Positions 17,501 to 24,383 of a stretch of DNA of 64,000 bases are shown in pieces (position 1 is the stretch's first letter; each line of letters begins with the position of its first letter). The DNA is taken from contig NZ_BSRQ01000004.1 in NCBI RefSeq assembly GCF_030268685.1, forward strand, positions 310,001 through 374,000, written 5' to 3'. The translations under genes were made by a program, and so were the position numbers. The DNA comes from Microtetraspora sp. NBRC 13810. GTDB lineage: Bacteria > Actinomycetota > Actinomycetes > Streptosporangiales > Streptosporangiaceae. The notes below the pieces were generated by a model. It saw only the letters and a list, made by a program, of their open reading frames with translations. It did not search any database and was not told where the DNA came from.

Positions 17501-17517
17501 CGCCCATCGAGTCCTGA
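11572..17517 (+). CDS. giant secreted LamG/DNRLRE protein with Pro-Asp repeat linker
   Basis: 1981-residue exported protein. Residues 1-45 are a basic Sec signal (RQVAMATVLTMAASLLVAGV, ending AAQAD). Rough domains: 50-300, beta-rich N-terminal region; 300-476, DNRLRE-type domain (TRWLMAFDTAPISNRQVINA); 543-760, LamG-like jellyroll (GEAAYWKLDEASGGTATDAS); 908-957, 25 Pro-Asp repeats; 963-1163, second LamG (VAAYGMNEGTGTAVADVTGV); 1216-1383, second DNRLRE-like domain; 1383-1480, fibronectin type III; then about 500 residues of unknown fold rich in aromatic residues and cysteines. The GTG at 11572 follows GGAAGG. Relatives often carry a nuclease or toxin tip at the C-terminus; I recognise no catalytic motif here. 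It is probably a wall-associated adhesin or polysaccharide-binding protein. Confidence 0.85.
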   Translation: MNKSVSPPKRPRPARRQVAMATVLTMAASLLVAGVTGAAQADPGPAAGPAEPALTAFPRPADPDAPLRAAITEARKQNKPVAVEATFTETSRTWAYPDGHLATQSYSGPTQLQHDDGSWAWIDTTLEEKDGVLKPRLAKAGLRLSTGGSGPFASMRVGRQDSFGLSWPTPLPKPLIKGNVATYAGAAGPSADLVVTALATGFRHDVVLRERPTGPVEFRLPVHAPNLKLKLTKSGGLSLSGAKGKKVASAPAPRMWDAVAAQPAAQQPGREAKVATEVRTKDGDTVLVLKPDAEWLADPATKYPVTVDPTTTLGVTQEVGITSPDYQTNPGVVDRWTDGEEDHVTRWLMAFDTAPISNRQVINATMQLRLREAADCIDFQGVAARRITSAWVADDTFWEDQPTTTGEGRAYVDSCSVPLSAGSVWSWNLTAMAQAWASGTANHGLMLSLAEEFPVPHFDGGYYSFWPQLFGQNVPKLSVDWVLPPEIPTVSAESIDSMAGNDAIARSTSVKVTYKSSVPETTGLDYTVTVNDSTMAPPAPQLPTGEAAYWKLDEASGGTATDASGNNRTATLYGAYSRVPGQLGQAVKFTDEAYAATGGPVLNTNQSWTVAGWVRLDSSLTSQAVWSQMGVNVPGFTLSYTAFDASEFDQRWLLSFVTQDNSDQIHEQAVESENLAKIGQWTHLTTQYDAGAHKIRLYVDGELAGERDHTVGWNARGPFRIGRGLGDEGDLSLDGAVDDVHVYQRVLSVADIRAMVGVPTTTTHNNIPSGQVLNQIFTLDNPASFKFVVKACRTGVVPPSCNESPAYRITSDAPMLPSDTETGMADPSQPILSGIVNRPSGGQMTAKYYLYDNQGLPVGSAPLAIRTANGGERASVKLPFNTVRPGSTYKWQMTACATSPQDGGGTGPDPDPDPDPDPDPDPDPDPDPDPDPDPDPDPDPDPDPDPDPDPDPDPDPDPTPVGLVAAYGMNEGTGTAVADVTGVNHGNAKATTWVPGKYGQALSFNGTTSWVNIPSNPSLRLSTGLTLSAWVKPSAVNGWRPVIGKGYESFLDLSYALYAAASGGPAGWFTTADDYYVVGGDSPLTANTWTHLAVTFNGTTATLYRNGTQTGQSPVNGPILTDGGALRIGGSTAYDGEYFQGAIDDVRIYNRAQTAAQITTDMNTPLGGTSLPARSAAEAPAVKGTESSDGAVHEVCTPKSAFVEFTTPGTPSPDPVEDVRHLTLGKDSFVFKTAKTDPAACDGEPCTVQDSAIMRVGGSGTDKTATVIGFNLAELPDGAGVSEGTMKLGTPTADSCAGACPAGVIITATPLQNPVTGQSKGSDLASDAVADTEPFTMPLNNPQADIAGSEYQWLLITSNTEEMITFADPSATEQPSLALTYLPAGPPSKVVNLTASGGDASAVASWGLPESNGSVAILDGYDVEVVDNAGTTVETMEVSDPHAAIDGLTNGVTYTIRVRAKTAFGVSEWESTTAVTRAVPPPPEPGGGCLPFLEPMARTSATEVTGAQAYIDRVKAYYVAQDAVLEGRADTIWDGTGVTPSAPSTAKLSLLNTALVETRASLADQGITRSDSSVNVTNAVVQPSPGGGVKVTAEIKRNWTEQSDTGKAPAGTAGQVEPSAATINIHVFDNCGNMTVIIMPLEDSRDPSDFRDETGEYCSHDFVEGEIPPSRLAAGPAAAAPAVCSGEDSAPDPAWSKAPVDHRQGNLVSGSLGRQRVFSTVNGQERSTLDITKTWAVKAWSGAYWPRSSGPLNTWQNRWLVEGYHNYLEIYPAYWKRWDVVKRQYVYDDPWQTAYGKYVMKNWGMQFDSKACFGAKSTNTKKSESVDIGLSGGTEGPVATRRGRDAGGGTGSGGLSFTYSWSEEVDSQHAPTCVSSKGKRKPGHLPVLDVLVPNLNAYCQNAAPEACEVYSFRHTFTGTLDLSFRGSSGQMTPAHIQITMDCVTVRQPQLVSGLKIQAQHRCDFCTTGSGLNRGGTPPIES
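14293..14442 (+). repeat. (Pro-Asp)25 coding repeat
   Basis: 150 bp of CCN-GAY codon pairs encode 25 uninterrupted Pro-Asp dipeptides that join the first and second LamG halves of the giant secreted protein. Codon choice varies (CCC/CCG, GAC/GAT), so it is not a simple recent hexanucleotide expansion. An extended acidic rod that spans the wall is a likely role. Confidence 0.97.
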
Positions 17518-17530
17518 CCAAGCAGCGATG

Positions 17531-17561
17531 AAGGTGAGTGGAGGTCTTCTCCACTCACCTT
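17531..17561 (+). terminator. terminator of the giant LamG gene
   Basis: Perfect 13-bp arms AAGGTGAGTGGAG (17531-17543) and the complement (17549-17561) around the loop GTCTT, 14 bp after the stop codon. Confidence 0.85.
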
Positions 17562-17739
17562 CTCCACGCCGGCTCGTGACAACACCCCGTCAAAGCGAAT
17601 CTTGAAGGCCGCGTCGCTCTCCCTTCCCGCCGGGGTCACGGCCGGCTCGGCGGCCGGGGTCACGTGCGGCTCCGGCGATCCGGATCCGGTTGGGGCGCCG
17701 CGAGTTCCACCGCCTCCGGCGGCGCCGAGGCGGCGTGGC

Positions 17740-18440
17740 GCGATGGGCGGGCGCGTTGCCCATGATGGCGGCCGAGGCCGCGGTCATCGCCAGGCCCAGC
17801 CCGGCCCCGGCCAGCAGCATCCCCGGCACGACCCAGAGTTGCCGGTCGAGCGGGAGGAACGGCCCGAGCCGCGCGGCGCGAGCACGGCCGCCGCGGCCAG
17901 TGCGACCAGCACCACGGGCACGTTGATCAGGAAGACCGAGCCCCACCAGAAGCGTTCAAGGAGCAGCCCGCCCAGGACCGGGCCGAGCGCGGCGCCGCAG
18001 ACCGACATCGAGCCCCACACGCCGATCGCGATGTTGCGCTCCCGGGCGTCCTCGAAGGTGGTGCGGATCAGCGACAGCGTGGCGGGCATCATCGCCGCCG
18101 CGCCCACCGCGAGGAAGGCCCGCGCCCCGGCCAGCGCCCACGGCCCGGGGGCGAACGCCGCCGCCAGCGAGGCGGCGCCGAACAGCGCCAGACCGGCGAG
18201 GAACATCCGCTTGTGCCCGACGCGGTCGCCCAGCGTGCCCGCGCCCAGCAGCAGCCCGGCCATCACCAGCGGATACGCGTTGACGATCCACAGTTTCTGC
18301 GACGCGTCGGCGCGCAGCTCCGCCGTGAGCGTCGGCAGCGCGGTGTACAGCACCGTCATGTCCACCGAGATCAGCAGCAGCCCGGCCGACACCGTCACCA
18401 GCAGCCACCAGCGGTTCGCGCCGCTCATGTCTCCACCCAT
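17740..18440 (-). pseudogene. MFS drug exporter with internal deletion
   Basis: The N-terminal half of a 14-helix drug:proton antiporter is intact: LLLISVDMTVLYTALPTLTA, then GTLGDRVGHKRMFLAGLALF (the MFS loop 2-3 motif) and GVWGSMSVCGAALGPVLGGL (antiporter motif C). After VLAPRG near 17860 the frame changes and resumes at LDRQLWVVPGMLLAGAGLGL and AMTAASAAIMGNAP, which in full-length homologues lies near helices 13-14. The middle is thus deleted, and the end downstream of 17740 is unrecognisable. The original start is ATG 18428 (GGAG upstream) or 18440. A truncated TetR gene lies directly upstream on the same strand. Confidence 0.8.
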
Positions 18441-18470
18441 GTCTCTTCGCGGTCGTCGGGCACAGCGGGG

Positions 18471-18791
18471 TCAGGTGGTGTCAGGCGTGTCGGCCGCCTC
18501 GGCCAGGGCGGCCAGGCGTTCGCGCAGGGCCTGCCTGACCGGCTCGGACAGCGGGATCCCGCTGGTGGCCTCGAACAACCACAGCCCGTCGGCGGCCAGC
18601 CGGGCCAGGAACGGGTCGATGTCCCGCGGCTCGGCCGACCTTGGCACCGGGGCCCAGCGGCTCATCAGGTCCTCCCACACCTGGGCCAGCTCCGGGTGGC
18701 TCACCGACTCGACCATGAACGCCAGATCCGCCTTGCCCGCCCCGCCCGCGACGCTCACCCGCGCGTACACGGCGGCGGGGGTGCGCCCGGG
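18471..18791 (-). pseudogene. C-terminal fragment of a TetR-family regulator
   Basis: About 100 codons encode the ligand-binding half of a TetR protein (ARVSVAGGAGKADLAFMVES, then LARLAADGLWLFEATSGIPL). The helix-turn-helix N-terminus is absent: the sequence begins immediately after the stop codon of the XRE gene at 18792. It lies 30 bp upstream of the broken MFS exporter and was probably its repressor. GTG at 18770 could start a 99-residue product, but without a DNA-binding domain it would not be a repressor. Confidence 0.75.
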
Positions 18792-19634
18792 TCAGCGGAG
18801 CAGCGGCCGTGCCGGGGCCGCGGCGCGGGCCATCTCGGCGAGGGTCAGCATGGCGTGCTCGGAGGGGCTCCCCGCCTCCGCCTGGACGGTGATGAGCTGC
18901 TGACCCGGCGAGCTGTTGACGTTGAACAGTTCGCAGGTCAGGGTCAGCTCGCCGATGTCCGGATGGCGCAGCCGCTTGGTCTCCCTGGGCATGCCGAAGA
19001 CGTCGTGCCTGGCCCACATCCGGCGGAAGTCGGGGCTCTCCCGGCACAGCTCGCCGACCAGCTCGGTCAGGCGCGGGTCGTCCAGGTCGGCCCCGGCGAC
19101 GGCGCGCAGGTGGGCGACCCTGGCCTCGGCGACCCGTTCCCAGTCCAGGTAGAACTCGCGGGCGGCCGGGTTCATGAAGGTCAGCCGCAGCAGGTTGTCC
19201 CCGTGCTCCTGCCCGCCGTAGAGGGCGCCCGCCAGCGGGTTGCACGCCAGCACGTCCATCCAGCGGCCGACCACCAGCGCCGCCGTGCTCGGCCAGCCGT
19301 TCATCATCCGCACCAGGTGCGGGCTGACCGCGACGTCGGCGGAGCCGGAGCGGCGCGGCCAGGGGCGGGCGAGCTCGCGCAGGTGGGCCGCGGCCTCGGG
19401 GCCGAGGGCCAGGGCCCGTCCGAGCGCGGCGAGGACCTGCTCGGACGGGTGGCGCTCGCGGCCCTGTTCCAGCCGGATGTAGTAGTCGGTGCTGACTCCG
19501 GCCAGCATCGCCACCTCCTGCCGGCGCAGCCCGGGCGTCCGCCGGTTGCCCGAGCACGGCAGCCCCACCTGGCCTGGAGCGGTGACCTCACGCCGGGCGC
19601 GGAGGAACTCGCCCAGCAACGTGCCGTTGTCCAT
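18792..19634 (-). CDS. XRE-family regulator with MmyB-like ligand-binding domain
   Basis: 280-residue regulator. Residues about 5-75 are an XRE helix-turn-helix (LRRQEVAMLAGVSTDYYIRL, then EQGRERHPSEQVLAALGRAL). Residues about 100-270 match the MmyB-like domain PF17765, a PAS-like fold thought to bind fatty acids (ACNPLAGALYGG, RESPDFRRMWARHDV). It lies 65 bp downstream of the SMR exporter gene in the same orientation, so it may regulate that gene or be cotranscribed. A paralogue with the same layout is at 21673-22491. ATG 19634 gives the standard N-terminus (LLGEFLRARRE). Confidence 0.92.
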   Translation of the reverse strand: MDNGTLLGEFLRARREVTAPGQVGLPCSGNRRTPGLRRQEVAMLAGVSTDYYIRLEQGRERHPSEQVLAALGRALALGPEAAAHLRELARPWPRRSGSADVAVSPHLVRMMNGWPSTAALVVGRWMDVLACNPLAGALYGGQEHGDNLLRLTFMNPAAREFYLDWERVAEARVAHLRAVAGADLDDPRLTELVGELCRESPDFRRMWARHDVFGMPRETKRLRHPDIGELTLTCELFNVNSSPGQQLITVQAEAGSPSEHAMLTLAEMARAAAPARPLLR

Positions 19635-19698
19635 TTCGTCACACTATGTCCGGCTTCGGCATCCAGGGTAGGTCTGCCGTTACCACCCTGGGCTCCCG

Positions 19699-20013
19699 CT
19701 AGGCGAGGACCTTGAGGCCGATCACACAGCCGACGATGCCGGCGACCAGGAGCAGCTTCACGGCGGAGAACGCCTCGGCGCCGGAGATCGTCGCGTAGGC
19801 GACGGTGAGCGCGGCCCCGATGCCGACCCAGACGGCATAGCCGGTGCCGACGGGCACCTCGCGGAGGGCGAAGCCGAGTCCGATCATGCTGAGCGCCAGC
19901 CCGGCGGCGAACACGGCGACGGGCACCGGCCGGGTGAACCCCTCGGACCTGTCCAGCGCCGCCACCCACACGGCTTCCAGCACACCGGACACCACCAGGA
20001 CGATCCAGGCCAT
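19699..20013 (-). CDS. small multidrug resistance (SMR) family exporter
   Basis: 104-residue protein of four transmembrane helices that works as an antiparallel dimer, exchanging protons for cations. The essential glutamate is Glu13 in helix 1 (VLVVSGVLEAVWVAAL), and the loop SEGFTRPVP and helix 3 GTGYAVWVGIGAALTV are diagnostic. Sequence alone does not separate the quaternary-ammonium exporter (Qac) from the guanidinium exporter (SugE/Gdx) subtype; the AVWVG helix occurs in both. ATG 20013 follows GAGGAG at good spacing and is preferred over GTG 20016. A guanidine riboswitch was looked for upstream and not convincingly seen. Confidence 0.9.
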   Translation of the reverse strand: MAWIVLVVSGVLEAVWVAALDRSEGFTRPVPVAVFAAGLALSMIGLGFALREVPVGTGYAVWVGIGAALTVAYATISGAEAFSAVKLLLVAGIVGCVIGLKVLA

Positions 20014-20172
20014 CACGGGCTCCTCGGCGCCGTCTTGTCTGGCCGGGTACGGCGCGCCTCGTCCGGGAGCCGGTCTGGGCTTCCCCGTCAGGATCTCACA
20101 CTCCGGTTTCGCCGGCGGTGAGAGGCCCGTCGACGCACGGCGGACGTCTCACCGGCGTCCGGCACGGTGAGT

Positions 20173-20213
20173 GCGGGCGCCTCACCCGCGTCCGGCACGG
20201 GTGAGGCGCCCGC
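20173..20213 (-). terminator. terminator of the HNH nuclease gene
   Basis: Perfect 16-bp arms GCGGGCGCCTCACCCG (20173-20188) and complement (20198-20213) with a 9-nt loop, 9 bp beyond the HNH nuclease stop codon. Confidence 0.85.
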
Positions 20214-20221
20214 TTCGCCGG

Positions 20222-20848
20222 TCAGCAGGTGCCGAGCATCCCGTTCAGCGCCGTCTTCTCCGCGCTGTCCACGCTCAGGCCGTAGTACCACTTCACCTGG
20301 ATCCAGGCGCGGGCGTAGGTGCACCGGAATCCGGCCAGCGGCGGCTGCCACTGCGCCGGGTCCTTGTCGCTCTTGGCCTGGTTCACGTTGTCGGTGACGG
20401 CCCACAGCTCGGGTCCGCCGAGGTCGTTGGCGTACGCCTGGCGCCGGGCGGTGGTCCAGGCCCAGGCGCCGGAGGCCCACGCCTCGGCGAGCGGCACCAT
20501 GTGGTCGATGTCGACGTCGGACGCGGCGGTCCAGGTCGCGCCGTCGTACGGGCTGTACCACTGGCCGGAGACGGCGCAGCTCGAGTTGGTGGAGATGTTG
20601 GTGCCGTCGCGCTTGAGCACCTGCTCGCGGGTGTCGCAGGTGCCGGAGACGGTGATCCAGTGCGGGAAGAGGTCGCGGTCGTAGCTGGAGGCGTTGGACT
20701 CGGCGGCGACCGTCAGGGACGCCAGCCGGGAGGCCGCGGTGGCGGCGGAGGGGATGTTCGGCGGGACGGCCGCCGCCGGTCCGGCGGTGAGGCCGGCGAC
20801 GAAGAGGACTGCCAGGGCGGCAGACAGGACAGAGACGACTCGGCGCAT
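20222..20848 (-). CDS. secreted HNH endonuclease family protein (DUF1524-like)
   Basis: 208-residue exported nuclease. Residues 1-27 are a Sec signal (VLSAALAVLFVAGLTAGPAA). The HNH core is DVDIDHMVPLAEAW (Asp115-His116 as general base and metal site), followed by the Asn/Lys part WAVTDNVNQAKSDKDPAQW. Four cysteines (two in SGTCDTR and NSSCAVS, two near the C-terminus) suggest disulphides, fitting an extracellular enzyme. ATG 20848 is preceded by AGGAGG. It stands alone. Such secreted nucleases are common in actinomycetes and probably scavenge phosphate or nucleotides from environmental DNA. A clear dyad lies in its promoter region. Confidence 0.9.
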   Translation of the reverse strand: MRRVVSVLSAALAVLFVAGLTAGPAAAVPPNIPSAATAASRLASLTVAAESNASSYDRDLFPHWITVSGTCDTREQVLKRDGTNISTNSSCAVSGQWYSPYDGATWTAASDVDIDHMVPLAEAWASGAWAWTTARRQAYANDLGGPELWAVTDNVNQAKSDKDPAQWQPPLAGFRCTYARAWIQVKWYYGLSVDSAEKTALNGMLGTC

Positions 20849-20926
20849 GCGAGCGGGTCCCTCCTGGCCGACATCCTCGGCCAGGGCTGGGGGTCCCTGG
20901 TCGGGGGCGAGGAATAGGCCAGAAAG

Positions 20927-20963
20927 GACTTTTACCCACAAGATTGTCGTGTAAGTAAAAGTC
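20927..20963 (-). promoter_or_regulatory. dyad operator upstream of the HNH nuclease gene
   Basis: Perfect 9-bp arms GACTTTTAC (20927-20935) and GTAAAAGTC (20955-20963) in otherwise A/T-rich DNA about 80-115 bp before the nuclease start. Position and symmetry suggest a repressor or activator site; the protein is unknown. Confidence 0.5.
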
Positions 20964-21064
20964 GGGTTAACCCTGCTATTTCGTAATAAGGCAGCATTGG
21001 TGGTGGCTGGCTCGCGGCGACCGGGAGGAACCGGCCGGCGGCCCGCGCAGGCTGCCGGTGACCC

Positions 21065-21448
21065 TCAGGCGAACAGGTCGACCGCGTTGCCGTCCGGGTC
21101 GTGCACGATGGCGTAGCGCTGGCCCCACACCGCGTCCCACGGCTCCTTGTGCCCGTGGTAGCCGAGGCCGGTGAGCCGGCCGTACGCGGCGTCGACCTCG
21201 GCGGCCGACTCCAGCCTGAAGGCCAGGGCGATCCGGTGGCCGCCGGTGGGCCGCTCCCAGCCGGGGTCGAAGGACCGGACGGTCTCCTCGGTGTCCCAGG
21301 CGAGGCGCAGGCCGCCGGGCAGTTCCGTCTCGGCGTGCGGCAGCGCGTCCGCGCTCGCGGGCAGGTCGAGACCGAGGTGCCGGTAGAAGGCGAGGGACCG
21401 GGCCATGTCCCGCACGACGATCCCGATGAGGTCGATGGTGGCTTTCAT
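21065..21448 (-). CDS. VOC (glyoxalase/bleomycin-resistance) family protein
   Basis: 127-residue single-subunit VOC protein. It has the two beta-alpha-beta-beta-beta modules expected: TIDLIGIVVRDMARSLAFYR in the first and VDAAYGRLTGLGYHGHKEPW then YAIVHDPDGNAVDLFA in the second. The terminal DPDGN motif is characteristic. Metal ligands are not complete, so a binding or small-molecule role is as likely as enzymatic glyoxalase activity. ATG 21448 follows AGAAGGAAG. It is divergent from the second XRE/MmyB regulator, which may control it. Confidence 0.9.
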   Translation of the reverse strand: MKATIDLIGIVVRDMARSLAFYRHLGLDLPASADALPHAETELPGGLRLAWDTEETVRSFDPGWERPTGGHRIALAFRLESAAEVDAAYGRLTGLGYHGHKEPWDAVWGQRYAIVHDPDGNAVDLFA

Positions 21449-21672
21449 ATGTCTTCCTTCTGCTGGGATACGAACTGGCGATACGGACTGGGGAGACGGA
21501 TTCGGAGAGTCTAGGAGCCGGTCGGCCGCCCGGTCTTGCACGAATCGGTCACCGGGCGTACGGCGGGCCACGCGCCGGCGTCCCTCACGGCCGGTCGGAC
21601 CGCGTCCGGCCGAGGGGTACCTAGGAACGACAGGACCACCCTGACCAGGTGTGTACGACATACCGTGTGGGC

Positions 21673-22491
21673 ATGGAAAGCGACCGGCTTCTCGGTGAGT
21701 TCCTGCACGCCCGGCGCAGGGCCACCACCCCGGCGCAGGCGGGGCTGGACGTCGGCGCCTCCCGGCCCCGCGGGCTGCTCAGGGAGGAGGTGGCCATGCT
21801 GGCCGGGGTCAGCACCGCCTACTACATCCGGCTGGAACAGGGGCGCGAGCGTCACCCGTCCCGCCGGGTGATCAATTCCCTGGCCCGGGTGCTCGGGCTC
21901 GACCCGGAGGCCACGGCCCACCTGCACGAGCTGGCCAGGCTCCCGCAGCGGCAGCGGGTGCACGGGCGGCCGGAAGCCGTCAGGCCGATCCTGACCTGGC
22001 TGATACGGAGCCAGCCGTACACCGCGACGCTGGTGGTCAACCGGTGGATGGACGTGCTGGCCGCCAACCCGCTGGCCACCGCCCTGTACGACGGGCTGGA
22101 GTGCTGGGACAACCTGACCCGGCTGGCCTTCCTCGACCCGGCCGCCCACGATTTCTACCACGACTGGGAGGACGTCGCCCGGATCAGGGTGGCGAACCTG
22201 CGGGCCGCCGCCGTACGGGATCCCGAGCATCCCTACCTCACCGAACTCGTCGGCGAGCTGACCCGCGAGAGCGCGGACTTCCGCCGGCTGTGGGCGCGCG
22301 GAGAGATGTTCGACCCTTCCTGCACGGGCAGGCGCCTGCACCATCGGGAGGTGGGCGAGCTGGACCTGTCCTGCGGGCAGTTCCAGATCAACCGCGCGCC
22401 CGGCCAGCAGCTGTTCTCCATGCACGCCGAGCCCGGCAGCGCGTCGGCGCAGCGCCTGGTCCTGCTGGGCAGCCTCGCCGGCACGGTGTGA
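21673..22491 (+). CDS. XRE-family regulator with MmyB-like ligand-binding domain (paralogue)
   Basis: 272-residue paralogue of the regulator at 18792-19634. The XRE helix-turn-helix reads LREEVAMLAGVSTAYYIRLE, and the MmyB-like domain includes WMDVLAANPLATALYDG and TRESADFRRLWARGEMF. It is divergent from the VOC protein gene with a 220-bp gap. The operon partner of such regulators is often a short-chain dehydrogenase; none is present here. ATG 21673 gives the standard N-terminus (LLGEFLHARRR). Confidence 0.92.
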   Translation: MESDRLLGEFLHARRRATTPAQAGLDVGASRPRGLLREEVAMLAGVSTAYYIRLEQGRERHPSRRVINSLARVLGLDPEATAHLHELARLPQRQRVHGRPEAVRPILTWLIRSQPYTATLVVNRWMDVLAANPLATALYDGLECWDNLTRLAFLDPAAHDFYHDWEDVARIRVANLRAAAVRDPEHPYLTELVGELTRESADFRRLWARGEMFDPSCTGRRLHHREVGELDLSCGQFQINRAPGQQLFSMHAEPGSASAQRLVLLGSLAGTV

Positions 22492-22516
22492 CATCCCGGG
22501 CGGCGGGTGGGCTGCG

Positions 22517-22570
22517 CCGCCTTCGACCGGCGGGCCCCGGATGCCCCCGGTGGCCGCCGGTCGAAGGCGG
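22517..22570. terminator. bidirectional terminator between convergent genes
   Basis: Perfect 17-bp arms CCGCCTTCGACCGGCGG (22517-22533) and complement (22554-22570) with a 20-nt loop, between the XRE gene and the convergent carboxylase operon. Confidence 0.85.
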
Positions 22571-22585
22571 ACGTTCCGGCGGCCG

Positions 22586-24364
22586 TCAGCCCTTGATCTC
22601 GCAGATGGCGGATCCGGCGGTCACGGTCGCGCCCACCCGGGCGGACAGGCCGGTCACGGTGCCCGCCCTGTGCGCGGTCAGCGGCTGTTCCATCTTCATG
22701 GCTTCGAGCACCACCACGAGGTCTCCCTCGGCCACCTCGGCGCCGTCCTCGACGGCCACCTTGACGATGGTGCCCTGCATCGGCGAGGTCAGCGTGTCAC
22801 CGCTCACCGCGGCCTGCGCCCGTCCCCGGGATCCGCGTCTGGGCTGCGCGGCCCGCCCGTTCGCCGCCCCGTGCCCGGTGGTCCCCCGGCCGGTCGCGCC
22901 GAAGCCGGCGGGCAGCACGACCTCCAGCCGCCTGCCGCCGACCTCGACGACCACGGTCTCCGTCTCCGGCGGCGCGGCCGTCTCCGCGGCGCCCGCGTAG
23001 TGCGGGAGGGTGTTGGCGAAGCCGGTCTCGATCCACCTGGTGTGCACGGCGAAGGAGCCGCCGTCGCCGATGAAGGCGGGGTCCTCCAGGACGGCCCGGT
23101 GGAAGGGCAGCACGGTGGGCATCCCCTCGACGGTGAACTCCGCCAGCGCCCGCCGCGCCCGCTCCACCGCCTGCGCCCGGTCTGCGCCGGTGACCACCAG
23201 TTTGGCGAGCAGCGAGTCGTACACACCGGGGACGGTCTGGCCCTCGGCGAAACCCTCGTCCACCCGGACACCCGGTCCCGACGGCGGACGCCAGCGGGTG
23301 AGCGTCCCGGGTGCGGGCAGGAAGTCGCGGCCGGGGTCCTCGGCGTTGATCCGGAACTCGATGGAGTGGCCGCGTCCCACCGGGTCGTCGTAGCCGAGCG
23401 GCTCCCCCGCGGCGATCCGGAACATCTCCCTGACGAGGTCGACGCCGGCCACCTCCTCGGTGACGGGGTGCTCGACCTGGAGGCGGGTGTTGACCTCCAG
23501 GAAGGAGATGACGCCGTCCTGCCCGACGAGGAACTCGCAGGTGCCGGCGCCGACGTAGCCGGCCTCGCGCAGGATGGCCTTGGAGGATCGGTAGAGCGTG
23601 CGGACCTGCTCCTCGGTGAGGAAGGGCGCGGGGGCCTCCTCGACCAGCTTCTGGTGGCGGCGCTGGAGAGAGCAGTCCCGGGTGCCGACCACGACGACGT
23701 TGCCGTGCGCGTCGGCCAGGCACTGGGTCTCGACGTGCCGCGGGCGGTCGAGGTAGCGCTCGACGAAGCACTCGCCGCGGCCGAAGGAGGCGATCGCCTC
23801 GCGCACGGCCGAGTCGTACAGGCCGGGGATCTCCTCAAGGGTCCTCGCCACCTTGAGGCCGCGCCCGCCGCCGCCGTACGCGGCTTTGATCGCGACCGGC
23901 AGGCCGTGCTCGCGGGCGAAGGCGACCACCTCCGCCGCGTCCGCCACCGGGTCGGGGGTGCCCGCGACCAGCGGCGCGCCGACCTTCTGCGCGATGTGCC
24001 TGGCGCGCACCTTGTCGCCGAGGGCGTCGATCGCGGCGGGCGGCGGCCCGATCCAGGTCAGCCCCGCGTCGATGACCGCCTGGGCGAAGGCGGCGTTCTC
24101 GGCGAGGAACCCGTACCCGGGGTGCACGGCGTCCGCGCCCGACCGCCGGGCGATGTCCAGGATCTTGCCGATCGCCAGGTAGGTCTCGGCCGGGGCGGAG
24201 CCGCCCAGGGCGTACGCCTCGCCGGCCATCCGGGCGAACGGGGCGTCCCGGTCCGGGTCCGCGTAGACCGCCACGCTGCCGAGACCGGCGTCCCGGCAGG
24301 CGCGGACGACGCGGACGGCGATCTCCCCGCGGTTGGCGACGAGCACCTTGCGCAGTGCGCTCAC
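22586..24364 (-). CDS. acyl-CoA carboxylase alpha subunit (biotin carboxylase plus biotin carrier)
   Basis: 592-residue subunit that carboxylates biotin with bicarbonate and ATP and carries it to the beta subunit, giving malonyl- or methylmalonyl-CoA. It opens with [20 protein letters not shown]; the ATP-grasp glycine loop is [13 protein letters not shown]; the active-site region is [17 protein letters not shown]. The C-terminal carrier domain has the biotin site EAMKM with Lys557. Length fits the actinobacterial AccA-type fusion. It lies 19 bp downstream of the beta subunit gene, so the pair forms one operon. The beta subunit decides acetyl- or propionyl-CoA preference. Confidence 0.95.
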   Translation of the reverse strand: MSALRKVLVANRGEIAVRVVRACRDAGLGSVAVYADPDRDAPFARMAGEAYALGGSAPAETYLAIGKILDIARRSGADAVHPGYGFLAENAAFAQAVIDAGLTWIGPPPAAIDALGDKVRARHIAQKVGAPLVAGTPDPVADAAEVVAFAREHGLPVAIKAAYGGGGRGLKVARTLEEIPGLYDSAVREAIASFGRGECFVERYLDRPRHVETQCLADAHGNVVVVGTRDCSLQRRHQKLVEEAPAPFLTEEQVRTLYRSSKAILREAGYVGAGTCEFLVGQDGVISFLEVNTRLQVEHPVTEEVAGVDLVREMFRIAAGEPLGYDDPVGRGHSIEFRINAEDPGRDFLPAPGTLTRWRPPSGPGVRVDEGFAEGQTVPGVYDSLLAKLVVTGADRAQAVERARRALAEFTVEGMPTVLPFHRAVLEDPAFIGDGGSFAVHTRWIETGFANTLPHYAGAAETAAPPETETVVVEVGGRRLEVVLPAGFGATGRGTTGHGAANGRAAQPRRGSRGRAQAAVSGDTLTSPMQGTIVKVAVEDGAEVAEGDLVVVLEAMKMEQPLTAHRAGTVTGLSARVGATVTAGSAICEIKG

Positions 24365-24383
24365 AGCAGCCCTCCAGGCTCGC

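Noticed and set aside
20014-20172. guanidine riboswitch upstream of the SMR gene
   Set aside because: No paired ACGR hairpins or ykkC-like core were found, so the exporter subtype stays open.
22797-23838. extra minus-strand frames inside the biotin carboxylase gene
   Set aside because: Shadow frames of a gene whose correct frame has ATP-grasp and biotin motifs throughout.
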